Source: Vibrio jasicida CAIM 1864 = LMG 25398 (GTDB lineage: Bacteria; Pseudomonadota; Gammaproteobacteria; Enterobacterales; Vibrionaceae). Taken from it: a stretch of DNA of 64,000 nucleotides. Below, one piece after another: positions 23,048 to 32,927 of this stretch (position 1 is the first letter of the stretch; every line of letters begins with the position of its first letter). The stretch spans positions 123,443-187,442 of the forward strand of contig NZ_BAOG01000022.1 of assembly GCF_000400365.1 (NCBI RefSeq), given 5' to 3'. Under the pieces are notes generated by a model that saw nothing but the letters and a program-made list of their open reading frames with translations, was not told the DNA's origin and ran no database searches. The position numbers and the translations under genes were made by a program.

Positions 23048-24841
23048 CTATTTAGCTTCGACGGATTGAATAAGCGCCACCACCGTGCTGGTTGTAGGTG
23101 GTATGAACTGGTCTGGATCATCACAGAATTGAATTTTGCCTTTCTCTTCAACATGGAAAAGCGGAATCACCAAATTGTCTTTGTGGTGCTCAAGGTAATC
23201 TTGGTAAGTGAAACTCTCACTCAGCTTAGTGTGTTTGATTTCAGCTCCTTGGCTCAGCAAACTCGCCATTTGGGAGTAACTGACGTTGCCGCCCATCAAT
23301 AATTTGCCGTGATACTCTTCCGCAACTGAGTGTTTTTCATTGCCGTTAGATTTGGTTTTCTGCAGACAATGTACTTTATCTTCGCCAAACTCGCCGACAA
23401 ATTGCATACACGCCATGATATTGAAGTGTTGGTCTGGCGTTAGCGCCACCACTTGACCAATGCCAATTAGATTCAGGTTGTCATCAGCATGGCTAGAGAT
23501 CGGGTTACCGTAGTAATGGTCTAAGCCCAACATGCGAACTTGGCTAATGTAGTCCCAGTTCGAATCAGTGAGCAGAACTTTGCGATCGTATCTCGCCAGC
23601 GCTTTACCTATCTCTTGAGCCACTCGGTTTGCACCAATCAATAGGAAACCTCTTGGCGCAGGCTCAGCCACACCCAACGCTTTAGCCATAGGACGCGCCG
23701 TCGCACTTTGTAGTACCACCGTGCCAATGATCACCATGAAGGTCATTGGCACCAACAGCATGGCTTCTGAAATACCATATTCCGTCAGCTTGATAGCAAA
23801 CAGGGATGAGATGGACGCCGCCACGATACCGCGCGGAGCAACCCACGAGAGGAACAGCTTATCTTTGAAGGTTAAGTTACTGCGAATAGTTGAAGCGAAA
23901 ATCGAAAGTGGACGCGATACCAACTGCATGAAAACAAACAGCAATACCGCACCGCTACCAAGCGCCGCGAAATCATCAAGACTGATGCGTGCCGCTAGGA
24001 AGATGAACAACCCGGTGATCAACAAGATGGTTAAGTGCTCTTTAAAGTGCAGGATTTGCTGAATATTGATGCCCTTGGCGTTCGCCAGCCACATGCCCAT
24101 CACAGTAACGGTCAGTAGACCTGCTTCCGATTCCATTTGGTTAGAAATCGAGAACACACCGAGCACGACCATCAATACCGCAAAGGGCTGAAGGTATTCT
24201 GGCAGCCAAGCTCTACGCAAAACGGTAGACACCGCAGCACCAGAAGCAACACCGAGGACCAAGCCCACCACAATGATGGTACCGAACACTTCGACGCTGT
24301 TAACGGCATTGTGCGAGACAATGAACTCGTACACCATCACCACAAACAACGCGCCCAATGGGTCGATCAAGATACCTTCCCAGCGCAGGATATTGGCTAA
24401 TTTGGAGCTTGGGCGCACGGTTCTCAGCAATGGCACGATCACCGTTGGACCTGTCACGACGGTTAAACTGGCGAATAAAATCGCAAGCTCCCAAGTAAAA
24501 TCAAGGAAATAGTGCGTCGCCACACTAGTTGCCACCCAAGAGATGATCGCGCCAACAGAGACAATGCTCCACACCGAACCGCTCACGCCACGAATCTCTT
24601 TAAAATTAAGGGTTAAACTGCCCTCAAACAGAATCACCGCCACCGCGAGAGAAACCAAGGGAAAGAGTAAATCCCCGAGAATTTCATCGGGTTTGAGCCA
24701 CTGTAAGAATGGCCCAACGATCAAACCTGCCAACAATAAGAATAAGATGGCCGGCAAACGCATCCGCCACGCTAACCATTGGCACCCTAAGCCAATAACC
24801 CCAACCGCTGACAGCACCAGCGCTTCGTTGCCCACTTGCAT
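23048..24841 (-). CDS. CPA1-type cation/proton antiporter with C-terminal RCK domain
   Basis: ATG at 24841 follows AGGTGA at 6-base spacing. Residues 1-390 contain about 12 membrane segments with antiporter motifs FEGSLTLNF, VTGPTVIVPLLRTVRPSSKL and LRWEGILIDPLGAL, where the acidic residues of the ion site lie. From about 397 a soluble TrkA-N/RCK domain begins, FLLIGANRVAQEIGKALARYDRKVLLTDSN, which binds a nucleotide. The combination suggests Na+/H+ or K+/H+ exchange gated by NAD(H) or another nucleotide, useful in a marine, salt-variable cell. The exact ion is not readable. Confidence 0.87.
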   Translation of the reverse strand: MQVGNEALVLSAVGVIGLGCQWLAWRMRLPAILFLLLAGLIVGPFLQWLKPDEILGDLLFPLVSLAVAVILFEGSLTLNFKEIRGVSGSVWSIVSVGAIISWVATSVATHYFLDFTWELAILFASLTVVTGPTVIVPLLRTVRPSSKLANILRWEGILIDPLGALFVVMVYEFIVSHNAVNSVEVFGTIIVVGLVLGVASGAAVSTVLRRAWLPEYLQPFAVLMVVLGVFSISNQMESEAGLLTVTVMGMWLANAKGINIQQILHFKEHLTILLITGLFIFLAARISLDDFAALGSGAVLLFVFMQLVSRPLSIFASTIRSNLTFKDKLFLSWVAPRGIVAASISSLFAIKLTEYGISEAMLLVPMTFMVIIGTVVLQSATARPMAKALGVAEPAPRGFLLIGANRVAQEIGKALARYDRKVLLTDSNWDYISQVRMLGLDHYYGNPISSHADDNLNLIGIGQVVALTPDQHFNIMACMQFVGEFGEDKVHCLQKTKSNGNEKHSVAEEYHGKLLMGGNVSYSQMASLLSQGAEIKHTKLSESFTYQDYLEHHKDNLVIPLFHVEEKGKIQFCDDPDQFIPPTTSTVVALIQSVEAK

Positions 24842-25075
24842 CAATTATCACCTAATATTTATGGTCATTTTGGTGAGCTCACGCTCTACACAATTTAAGA
24901 CTTTGAAATCTATTATGAATATAGTGTAGAGCAGACAAGCTGCCAGTGTTCGTCCAAATATGCGACTCCATCTCAAAACTATCGTTCTCGGTTGTATATC
25001 GCGTTAGCTTGTCACACAGTGAACTAAGCTTAGCTAAGTTGCTCAAAGTTAAGGATTCTGAAACAAGGACAGGGA

Positions 25076-27799
25076 GTGCAGCAGTTGTTTATCTCATTGG
25101 CGGTTATCTTGGCGGTTTGCGCCTTACTCATCACATTGAAAGCAGTCGGTCGAATATCGAGGCTCGAAGACGAAGTATCTCAGCTTCATAAAGAACTGGC
25201 AGAACTGCGCGCGCGTTGGTTCGAGAGAGACACACCGCCGACTCCAGAACCCGAGCAACACGCCTCTCAACCACAACAGGCGTCGCCAGAACAGCCCGCA
25301 CAACCTAGTGCTCCGACGCTTGAATCAAGTCCAACACTGGTTTCAGAGCCAACCTCTGCGCCTCTAACAGCCAAAGAAGTACCACCGCCAATTATCGAGC
25401 CGAGCCTCCCGTCACTCGATGAAGTACACATAGGTGGTCTGGCGCAAAGCAGTGAATCCGTGTTTGAGAAACAAGCCAATAAGCTGCTGACCAACATCCA
25501 AGAAAACTGGTTGGTTTGGGTTGGCGCGCTCGCCATGTTAATTGGTGGTGGTTACCTTGTACAAGTGATTGGCAGTCATATTGAGTTCTCACCAATCATG
25601 CGCGTGACCATCGCATTCTCCATCTCTCTTGCTACCGTGATAGCAGGTGAATGGTTCCATCGCCGCGAGCAGAAATCCCCAGACCGAGCAGGACGAGCGA
25701 AAGGCTTTACTTACGTTCCTGCCGCCATTACCGGAACAGGGTTAACTGGCATCTACTGCACGGTGATCTTTGCGTTTGTCTTCTATCAGCTCTTATCGCC
25801 AGGTGCATCACTGGTTATCTTGGCGGGTGCGGCATTTTCGAGCTTAGCGCTTTCTCTACGCCAAGGGCCTTTGATGGCCGTACTTGGTTTAATTGGAGGT
25901 TATTCAGCACCACTTTGGATTGGCGGTGCAGAGCCTAACTATTACTTACTCGCTAGCTACATCACTGCAATTTCAATTGCCGCAACGCTACTGATGCAAA
26001 AGATCCGACACGCTTGGATTTCACCCTCAATTACCGTGCCGCATATTTTGTGGATGCTGTTACTGATTGAAAGCATGCCGATAGAGCAACTTTTCTCATG
26101 GCTTGCGATCTTCCTTTCTCTGAGTTTGTACCTGCTGTTTACGGTGCCAAGAATGGGTTGGATACTCAAACCACGTTACCGTCATTGCCAAGGCAAATGG
26201 ACACATCCACCGACAGGTATTGCTCTCGCGCTGACATTATTAGTGCTTTCGGCACTAGCTCGCATGTCTAGCGTTGATACCGCTGAGATGATTTACTTCT
26301 ATGCCTTCTTTACTGCCATGATTTGGCTACCCGCCGTTCGTAAAGGTTGGTCATTAAGAGTCTATTTACCATCGATATTGGTTCCTTCTACCGCAATCAT
26401 GCTGCTTTCTATTGCGCTTGAATCTATCTACATGGCTGAAGGACAAACGCCAGTACTGCTCGCGCTCGGCATTAGTATTGTTTTGATTGCACTGAGAACA
26501 TTATTCCAGACATTGGCAGGTGACCGCTCTCAACTAACAGGCATCCTCTTCCTTGTACTCGCCCCTGCAATGACTTTTATTACCCTGCTCTACACCTACG
26601 AGTTCATGAGCGGTCATGTTCTAGGTTGGACACTCTTCACCGCTGCAGTTGCGGTTTACTACGCCTTGATTGGACAAAGATTCAAAGCGTTGGCACTGGA
26701 ATGCTCTGCCATCATGCATGCCATCATTGCCGGAACGGCTTTCGTTTGGCTGAATGACACATGGCTCACGACCGCTATTTCGATTCAAGTGGCGGTTATG
26801 GCGTTGCAGACTCAAGCCAATGTTTTCCGCCCAGCGAGTTGGGCAGTCAAAGTCGCCATGGGCATCTTAGTCGTACGTCTAACGCTGTTACCGTTTATTC
26901 CAGAGTGGCAGCCTGTCAATGCGGGACACTGGGCTTGGGTGCTGATCAGTTACCTGCCTTCTTTGGCGATTCTTGCTTACGCTCGCACTGTGTTACATCG
27001 CTCAGATACAGAGCTCGCCAATTGGTTTGAAGGGGCGTTCTTACACGTGTTCTTGATGGCGGTGTTCACCCAAACCAACTACTGGCTGACGGGACAATAC
27101 GTCTACCTTGGCTACATCGATTTCACTTCGGCGATTGTGTTTGCTAACCAAGCATTAGCGATGGGGTTGGTTTACAGCTATCGCAGTCAGTTTGCGCAGC
27201 AATTAGAACGCGTTTATCAAGCATACTGCTATCTACTTTGGGGCGCTTTTGTTGTGCTGATGATGTTGCTCAATAGCCTAGAATCACCGTTGATGGTCAA
27301 TAATGTTTCCGCTGAATCCATGCCTGTGTTCAACATGCTGTCTCTTGGCTGGTTGTTGCCTGCGATTGTTTTGCTAGTAACCACTTACAAGCGTTGGAAC
27401 ACATTGCAGATCCCACGCCCTGTGGTCGCTAGCTTTGGTCTTATCTTGGCAGCCATTTGGCTAGGTATGTCAATTCGCCAATTCTGGCAACCTATCTCGA
27501 TGACGCTAGCTCAGCCAACTGGCATGGCAGAGCTGTTTACTTACTCGATTGCTGGTTTGATTGTCGGCGGCATACTGACTTGGGTTGGCGCAACCCGCAA
27601 AGCGATGACGATTCAACGCATTGGCTTAGCCGTACTGGCATGCGTCGCGCTTAAGGTGTTCTTATGGGATGTTCGTTCACTGGATGGCTTCTGGCGTGCG
27701 ATCAGCTTCTTGGGCCTAGGTGCATCACTGATTGGATTAGGATGGCTATTCCAAAAACTCCACCGCTCGGTCGCGGAACCTGTCGAGCAAGTGGAATAG
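25076..27799 (+). CDS. DUF2339 multi-pass membrane protein
   Basis: A GTG start at 25076 has AAGGA five bases before it. The 907-residue product starts with one membrane helix (3-21), then a coiled coil (RISRLEDEVSQLHKELAELRARW). A Pro/Glu/Ser-rich linker (about 50-120) follows, then the DUF2339 core opening with NWLVWVGALAMLIGGGYLVQ and containing more than 20 hydrophobic segments. An amphipathic tail ends it. The family is widespread and uncharacterised. The many helices and the N-terminal periplasmic or cytosolic coil suggest an envelope role. It stands alone between the antiporter (divergent) and the flagellar cluster. Confidence 0.85.
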   Translation: MQQLFISLAVILAVCALLITLKAVGRISRLEDEVSQLHKELAELRARWFERDTPPTPEPEQHASQPQQASPEQPAQPSAPTLESSPTLVSEPTSAPLTAKEVPPPIIEPSLPSLDEVHIGGLAQSSESVFEKQANKLLTNIQENWLVWVGALAMLIGGGYLVQVIGSHIEFSPIMRVTIAFSISLATVIAGEWFHRREQKSPDRAGRAKGFTYVPAAITGTGLTGIYCTVIFAFVFYQLLSPGASLVILAGAAFSSLALSLRQGPLMAVLGLIGGYSAPLWIGGAEPNYYLLASYITAISIAATLLMQKIRHAWISPSITVPHILWMLLLIESMPIEQLFSWLAIFLSLSLYLLFTVPRMGWILKPRYRHCQGKWTHPPTGIALALTLLVLSALARMSSVDTAEMIYFYAFFTAMIWLPAVRKGWSLRVYLPSILVPSTAIMLLSIALESIYMAEGQTPVLLALGISIVLIALRTLFQTLAGDRSQLTGILFLVLAPAMTFITLLYTYEFMSGHVLGWTLFTAAVAVYYALIGQRFKALALECSAIMHAIIAGTAFVWLNDTWLTTAISIQVAVMALQTQANVFRPASWAVKVAMGILVVRLTLLPFIPEWQPVNAGHWAWVLISYLPSLAILAYARTVLHRSDTELANWFEGAFLHVFLMAVFTQTNYWLTGQYVYLGYIDFTSAIVFANQALAMGLVYSYRSQFAQQLERVYQAYCYLLWGAFVVLMMLLNSLESPLMVNNVSAESMPVFNMLSLGWLLPAIVLLVTTYKRWNTLQIPRPVVASFGLILAAIWLGMSIRQFWQPISMTLAQPTGMAELFTYSIAGLIVGGILTWVGATRKAMTIQRIGLAVLACVALKVFLWDVRSLDGFWRAISFLGLGASLIGLGWLFQKLHRSVAEPVEQVE

Positions 27800-27908
27800 A
27801 GTTTAAGATAAGAAAGGTGATTCCCAACTCTATTCTGGGTTACGCAACCACTAGTGAATTGAGAAGGGAATCTTGGAGTGTTCTTAAAGCGCTATTTCAA
27901 CTGAGGTC

Positions 27909-28949
27909 TTATTTCAAAAGCGCCACAACCGTATGACGACGAACATTCGCTTGTGCATTCAGCGCTTGGAATGTCGAGCTAAACTGACCGGAAGCGGCCA
28001 TAAAGCCATCGAGTTTCGCATTGACATCAGCAGCACTTAACTGCTTGGATTGGCTCTGCACTGTACGCATTTGGGAGTTCAATTCTCCGTGAAACGCTTT
28101 GGCTTCTTCCAAGCTGGTTTGTACCTGCCTTATATGCTGATTCACTTTGGCGATGGTTTGCTTAATGCCATCACGAGAGCCTAAATCAAAGCTCAACTCA
28201 GCGATGCCATCCGGTTCTGATTTTAGGTTCAGAACATTCGCTTGTCCTGCAGGAAAACGATGACCTTCACCCGTCACTAGCACCTTTTGCTGCATTTGTT
28301 GATATGCGGTATCGCGCGCTTCAAACAAAATGGTGCCGTCTTCTGCCAGTGACGCTCGCATGCCCATCGCAATCAAACTGCGGTCGAGCATTTTTACGGT
28401 GCGCGCACCATCGGCTTGACCATCAAATTGGATCATCACCGATTGGCCTTGCGGGAAATCTAAACGGATTTGCTCGGCTTTCTCACTCAAACGATGCACG
28501 TTCAAACCGGGAATGGAGAAACGGCGAATATCCGCTTTATCCAGTTTGAGGTGCAGTTCGTTATCAATCACTTTCTGCCCGTCAAAACGTGCCTGTTCAA
28601 CCACTTGTTGAATCGACGCTTTAGAACGTACTAGTCCTTCTTGCAGGCCGGGAACATTCTGCACGCCTTGATTGACAGCTTGGGTCAAACCTCGCTTGAT
28701 TTGAGTCAGCTCTTTACCAATCACTTGCAACGATTTAGAGGCGATTTGCACCGCGGTTGCTTGTTGCTGGCCTTGAGTAAGCTGAATGCCAGAAACGGAA
28801 TAGGCTGACGCGGTGTCAGCCTGAACTTGCGTAGGACGCGGCTTAATCGCACTGCTCGAATCCGCTGAGCGGGTTGGCATGATAGAGGCTTGTTCTTGCC
28901 CACCTAAGCGTATGCTATGGGGTCTTACCTCTACTGTGCTCATCACCAT
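27909..28949 (-). CDS. Flagellar-cluster protein with flagellin-like C-terminus, unnamed
   Basis: This 346-residue protein begins 11 bases after flgL and ends the lateral flagellar operon. It follows AAGGAAG at good spacing. The N-terminal 90 residues are low in hydrophobicity and Gln/Ser rich. The middle is mixed. The C-terminal about 60 residues form a long amphipathic helix ending SSTFQALNAQANVRRHTVVALLK, similar in pattern to the D0 helix of flagellins (..LAQAN-x5-VxxLL). No signal peptide, so it may be exported through the flagellar apparatus. I do not know a published role. It could be a hook-filament junction or filament-cap accessory. Confidence 0.6.
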   Translation of the reverse strand: MVMSTVEVRPHSIRLGGQEQASIMPTRSADSSSAIKPRPTQVQADTASAYSVSGIQLTQGQQQATAVQIASKSLQVIGKELTQIKRGLTQAVNQGVQNVPGLQEGLVRSKASIQQVVEQARFDGQKVIDNELHLKLDKADIRRFSIPGLNVHRLSEKAEQIRLDFPQGQSVMIQFDGQADGARTVKMLDRSLIAMGMRASLAEDGTILFEARDTAYQQMQQKVLVTGEGHRFPAGQANVLNLKSEPDGIAELSFDLGSRDGIKQTIAKVNQHIRQVQTSLEEAKAFHGELNSQMRTVQSQSKQLSAADVNAKLDGFMAASGQFSSTFQALNAQANVRRHTVVALLK

Positions 28950-28960
28950 ACAAAACTTCC

Positions 28961-29860
28961 TTAAATACGATCAAACAGGTTGAGATCGTTGATCTTCACG
29001 TAGCTAGCTTGCGTTGCTTGTAACGCCGCCATGTAGTTGCTCAAACGTACTGATGCCTCACCGTAATCCAATGCCGATAAGTCACTGGTCACCTTATCAA
29101 CGAACAACTTGTTTTCGCCGTGTGCACTGTCCATTAGGTCAAGGTTGTTGTGGCGACCACCGATTTCTGTCATCGCCCCCAGTACGTTCGCCAAGGTATC
29201 ATCAATGGCAGATAAGCTAGCGTCTACTTCCGCTTGAAAATTCGGACTCGGGTTCTCAAATTCTGCAATCAACGCATCGATTTGGTTCAATACGTTATCG
29301 CCACCGCCAAGCTCCAGAATCTCTTTCGCCGTCATATTGGAATCCATGGTCACGCCCTTTGCGACGGTGACCACGCGCTTATCACTGTTGCCATCAACTT
29401 GGTACGCACCACCAGCATTGCTCACTGCCGGCGTGTCCGTCTGAGTACCTGAAAACAGGTAGTGGCCTTCTTCGTCCTGCGCATTGAATGAGGATTCAAT
29501 CGAATCACGGTAGCTTTTAAGCTCGATGATCATGCCGCTGCGGTCTTCATCGGTTAATGTGCCGTTCGCGCCCCAAAGCACCAAATCACGCACACTCTTC
29601 AAGCTCTCGTTGACCGAATCCAAATGGGTTTCTTGAGCAGAAAGTGTGGTTTTCAGATTGGCGATATTACTCTGGTACTGGCCGATCGCGCTGTTTTCAC
29701 GTTCAAGGTTCAGCAGCTTTATCGACGCCATAGGATCGTCAGAAAGCTTGGTTAGTCGGTCACCCGTGGCCATTTGTTGAAGAACATGCCCCAAACCTGC
29801 GTTGTTGGTTTGCAGGCTTTGCAGCATCATTTGGCTAAATTGACTGTCACTGATTCGCAT
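28961..29860 (-). CDS. flgL: Lateral flagellar hook-filament junction protein FlgL
   Basis: FlgL (HAP3) is the second junction protein between hook and filament, secreted by the flagellar export system and related to flagellin. The N-terminal helix MRISDSQFSQMMLQSLQTNN and GLGHVLQQMATGDRLTKLSDDPMASIKLL are typical, as is the C-terminal coiled part DYGEASVRLSNYMAALQATQASYVK. Normal length, 299 residues. It lies 12 bases after flgK and before the unnamed flagellar gene, in the flgB-L operon. I assign it to the lateral system from cluster content. Confidence 0.92.
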   Translation of the reverse strand: MRISDSQFSQMMLQSLQTNNAGLGHVLQQMATGDRLTKLSDDPMASIKLLNLERENSAIGQYQSNIANLKTTLSAQETHLDSVNESLKSVRDLVLWGANGTLTDEDRSGMIIELKSYRDSIESSFNAQDEEGHYLFSGTQTDTPAVSNAGGAYQVDGNSDKRVVTVAKGVTMDSNMTAKEILELGGGDNVLNQIDALIAEFENPSPNFQAEVDASLSAIDDTLANVLGAMTEIGGRHNNLDLMDSAHGENKLFVDKVTSDLSALDYGEASVRLSNYMAALQATQASYVKINDLNLFDRI

Positions 29861-29872
29861 CTCGGGTTCCTT

Positions 29873-31246
29873 TTAGAATAACTGCAATACAGAGTCGAAA
29901 AGCTGGTTAGCGGTGCTAATGACTTTCATGTTGGCGTTGTGTGCATTAGCGAATGTCATCAGGTTCGCCGCTTCTTCGTCGCTGTTCACCGCACTGACGT
30001 TGTCGCGCGCGGCATGCGCTTGTTTGTTCATTGCCGCTTTAGCTTCATAATCCGCTTCTGCTTGGCGTGCTTTGATCGCCGTTTCACCGACCATTGCGGT
30101 GAACGCATCGTTTAAGCTCAGCGAGCCATAGCCAGTGACTGAAACCGGCTTATTGCTCAGTTGAATTAGGTCATTCAACACATCCGCATTGCCCGGCGTG
30201 CCATCGCTGGAGAACGCTAATTCTTCCGCGCTAATATTGGTAATGGTTAGGCTCGCTGCTGGGTTTGCTGGGTCGTAGCTAAACAATGGCTTGCCCGGAT
30301 TGCCGTTGAGATCTTGCCCTGTAGCCAGAACAGCGTTGTATTCATCCGCCAATGCTTTTGCCATGTCATCCAAAGCGACTTGGTTTGGCTTAAGCACATC
30401 GGTTTGATAATCGTTAATCGCGCCCAACTTACCGCCTACCGAGTGGTCAATGACAAAGCTTTGCGAGGCGAAATCGACACTCAAATCCGCAAGATATGGG
30501 TCGCTTGGATCTGGCTTCGCTGTCAGCTGACCATAATCCGAACCCATTACCAAAGGCTGACCAGAAGCGAGTGTCACCTGCATGCTGCCGTCTGGTTGGT
30601 CGGTGGTTTTGATTTCAACGATTTGAGAAAGCTCGCCAATCAGCACATCGCGAGTGTCCATCAATTGAGCCGGATTGCCGCCTGTGCCTTGCATCTCGAC
30701 AATCTGCTTGTTCACATCCGCAATGTTCGCCATCACGCTATTGGCATGGTTCAACGCCGCAGTGCGCTGGTCACTCATGTCTTTATGCTGATTATGAAGG
30801 GACTCAGTTAACGTATTGAATCGGCGCGCCAACGCTTCTGATTCATTAATGATTTGCTGACGGTATGGGATTGATTCTGGTTTTACTGTGGCATCATTAA
30901 GCGCAGCATTAAGGGAATCTAACCCCGCAGAAACGCTAAAACCATCCGCGCCAAGCGTATTCTCAAGCTGGCTCATTGCGGTGGTATAACCCGCCGAATA
31001 CGCCACTAAACTGTTGGTAGACCACGTTTGCTTCACCAAGAACTGGTCTGTGACACGACGAATGCTCGTCACTTCAACACCCATACCTGGGCTGAGCTTG
31101 TTGTACTTACCGTCACCAACAGACGCGGTTAGCGCTTGTTGTCGGCTATATCCCGGTGTGTTGATGTTTGCCACGTTTTGTGCGGTCACATCCAACGCCA
31201 CACGGTTCGCGTTTAAGCCTGAAAGGGCGATATTAACAAGGTTCAT
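29873..31246 (-). CDS. flgK: Lateral flagellar hook-associated protein FlgK
   Basis: FlgK (HAP1) links the hook to FlgL. The N-terminal rod/hook signature NIALSGLNANRVALDVTAQNVANINTPGYSRQQ (residues 5-37) is plain, and the C-terminal helix ANLMTFANAHNANMKVISTANQLFDSVLQLF completes the D0 core. At 457 residues it is shorter than the polar FlgK of vibrios, mostly by losing outer domains, which fits a lateral-type protein. It starts directly after the flgJ stop with no gap (stop at 31247). Confidence 0.92.
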   Translation of the reverse strand: MNLVNIALSGLNANRVALDVTAQNVANINTPGYSRQQALTASVGDGKYNKLSPGMGVEVTSIRRVTDQFLVKQTWSTNSLVAYSAGYTTAMSQLENTLGADGFSVSAGLDSLNAALNDATVKPESIPYRQQIINESEALARRFNTLTESLHNQHKDMSDQRTAALNHANSVMANIADVNKQIVEMQGTGGNPAQLMDTRDVLIGELSQIVEIKTTDQPDGSMQVTLASGQPLVMGSDYGQLTAKPDPSDPYLADLSVDFASQSFVIDHSVGGKLGAINDYQTDVLKPNQVALDDMAKALADEYNAVLATGQDLNGNPGKPLFSYDPANPAASLTITNISAEELAFSSDGTPGNADVLNDLIQLSNKPVSVTGYGSLSLNDAFTAMVGETAIKARQAEADYEAKAAMNKQAHAARDNVSAVNSDEEAANLMTFANAHNANMKVISTANQLFDSVLQLF

Positions 31247-31795
31247 TTACAGCTCCATTTTCCTGATCAGCGGCTGAGTAAACGCGGTCGTCATTCCGGC
31301 TTCACCGAGCACTTGTTTAACAGAGGCGACCGCTTGAAGCGTGGGATTAACTGCGTCGGTCTTCATCGCGATTTCATCGCTTTCAAGTTGTGACGTGCGT
31401 TCAAGGCTGACCACTTTTCCATCGTTCGCCGGAGAAACATTACGTGATTGGTCGAACGCCACTTCTCGCATTGAAGGGCTAAGTTGCTGGATCAGCATAT
31501 TGGCGATACCAGAGTTCTGTTTTTTCGCCAACTCCATCGCCAATTGTCCATCGTACATATCGCGAAACACGCCTTGTTGTTGGCTAGCAAACGGGCTGTC
31601 TTTGTCGGCCAATACATCACTGCTACTGCGCATTTGGCGTAGCACCATTTGTAGGAACATCGCCTCGAATTGACTCGCAACCACTTCAAGAGCACCTTCT
31701 TGATCGCGGCTTTTCTTGATGCTCGCTAGGGCGCTGTTGTCGTGATACAGCATGGTATTGAGTTGTGCTTGATCGCCGCTCGTGTCTAACTTCAT
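31247..31795 (-). CDS. flgJ: Lateral FlgJ, rod-cap domain only
   Basis: FlgJ caps the growing rod. The rod-binding domain is clear: LEVVASQFEAMFLQMVLRQMRSSSD, then SQQQGVFRDMYDGQLAMELAKKQNSGIANMLIQQL (about 35-105). The protein ends at 182 residues and has no glucosaminidase domain, which in polar-type FlgJ of gamma-proteobacteria adds about 150 residues and digests peptidoglycan. A separate lytic transglycosylase gene at 39648-40391 in the facing operon could supply that activity. ATG at 31795 follows GGAG; the gene sits between flgI and flgK. Confidence 0.9.
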   Translation of the reverse strand: MKLDTSGDQAQLNTMLYHDNSALASIKKSRDQEGALEVVASQFEAMFLQMVLRQMRSSSDVLADKDSPFASQQQGVFRDMYDGQLAMELAKKQNSGIANMLIQQLSPSMREVAFDQSRNVSPANDGKVVSLERTSQLESDEIAMKTDAVNPTLQAVASVKQVLGEAGMTTAFTQPLIRKMEL

Positions 31796-31805
31796 CGCTA
31801 ACTCC

Positions 31806-32927
31806 TTAAATCACCACAAGCTCAGCATTCAGCGCGCCCGCTTCGTTCAATGCTTGCAGAATCGACATCAGATCCGTTGGCGTTGCGCCTAAGCTGTTTA
31901 CGGCGTTGACGATGGTGTTCAGTTCCGTACCCGGAGGCCAAATCACCATTTGCGCTTGCTCTTCGTTTACTTCGATTTGGGTTTGATCCACGACTTTGGT
32001 TTCACCATCAGCAAACGCGTTTGGTTGGCTGACTTGTTGAGATTCGGAGATTCGAACAGTCAAGTTGCCGTGGCTTACTGCCGCTTCACCCACTTTGACA
32101 TTTTTACCGATGACGACGGTGCCAGTACGAGAGTTGAAAACAATTCGAGCCGGTTTGCGACCTTCTTCCACGCTCATTTCTTCCAACATCGACATCATGG
32201 TCACACGCTGTTGAGTGTCCATCGGCGCACGCATTTCGACGCGCGCTTTGTTGATGGCTTTCGCTACGTTTGGACCAAAAGTATTGTTGATTTCACGGGC
32301 GATATTCTTCGCTGTCGTAAAGCTAGGCTTGCGCAGATTCAACGTGATTTCGTCACGCTTGTTAAAATCGGTTTCGATTTCTCGCTCCAACGTTGCTCCA
32401 TTTGGAATTCGGCCTGCGGTTGGTGTGTTTACTTCTACTTTAGAGCCGCTTCTGCCTTCGGCTGACAGACCGCCAACAACCACACTACCTTGCGCAATGG
32501 CATACACTTCACCATCAATACCGCGCAGTGGCGTTAGCAGTAACGTGCCGCCGCGCAAGCTTTTCGCATCGCCGATAGAGGAAACCACTACGTCCAAGGT
32601 TTGACCAGGGCCCGCCATTGGGTCAACGGATGCGGTAACACTTACAGAAGCCACGTTACGTAACTTCGGGTTCATGCTGTCGTCAATCTGAACACCAAAT
32701 TGGCGCAGCATGTTAGTAATCGATTGAGCGGTGAATTTCACTTGGTTACGGTCGCCTTGACCGGCCAAGCCCACGACTAAACCGTAACCGACTAATTGGT
32801 TTTCTCGGATGCCCTGTACATCCACCAAGTCCATGATCGGAATTTCCACTTCGGCATGTGAAGTGGCAGGAAGTCCCAAGGTCAGAGCCAATAGGAAAGA
32901 AGTAAAGAATGCGTTGATTGGCTTCAT
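31806..32927 (-). CDS. flgI: Lateral flagellar P-ring protein FlgI
   Basis: FlgI forms the periplasmic P ring around the rod. I start it at 32927, where the A of ATG is also the last base of the flgH stop (TAATG), giving 373 residues with a signal peptide (MKPINAFFTSFLLALTLGLPATSHA). Conserved blocks are IMDLVDVQGIRENQLVGYGLVVGLAGQGD, FTAQSITNMLRQFGV, RNVASVSVTA, GTLLLTPLRG and the end ALNEAGALNAELVVI. The longer upstream frame would cut into flgH and lacks the signal layout. Confidence 0.94.
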   Translation of the reverse strand: MKPINAFFTSFLLALTLGLPATSHAEVEIPIMDLVDVQGIRENQLVGYGLVVGLAGQGDRNQVKFTAQSITNMLRQFGVQIDDSMNPKLRNVASVSVTASVDPMAGPGQTLDVVVSSIGDAKSLRGGTLLLTPLRGIDGEVYAIAQGSVVVGGLSAEGRSGSKVEVNTPTAGRIPNGATLEREIETDFNKRDEITLNLRKPSFTTAKNIAREINNTFGPNVAKAINKARVEMRAPMDTQQRVTMMSMLEEMSVEEGRKPARIVFNSRTGTVVIGKNVKVGEAAVSHGNLTVRISESQQVSQPNAFADGETKVVDQTQIEVNEEQAQMVIWPPGTELNTIVNAVNSLGATPTDLMSILQALNEAGALNAELVVI

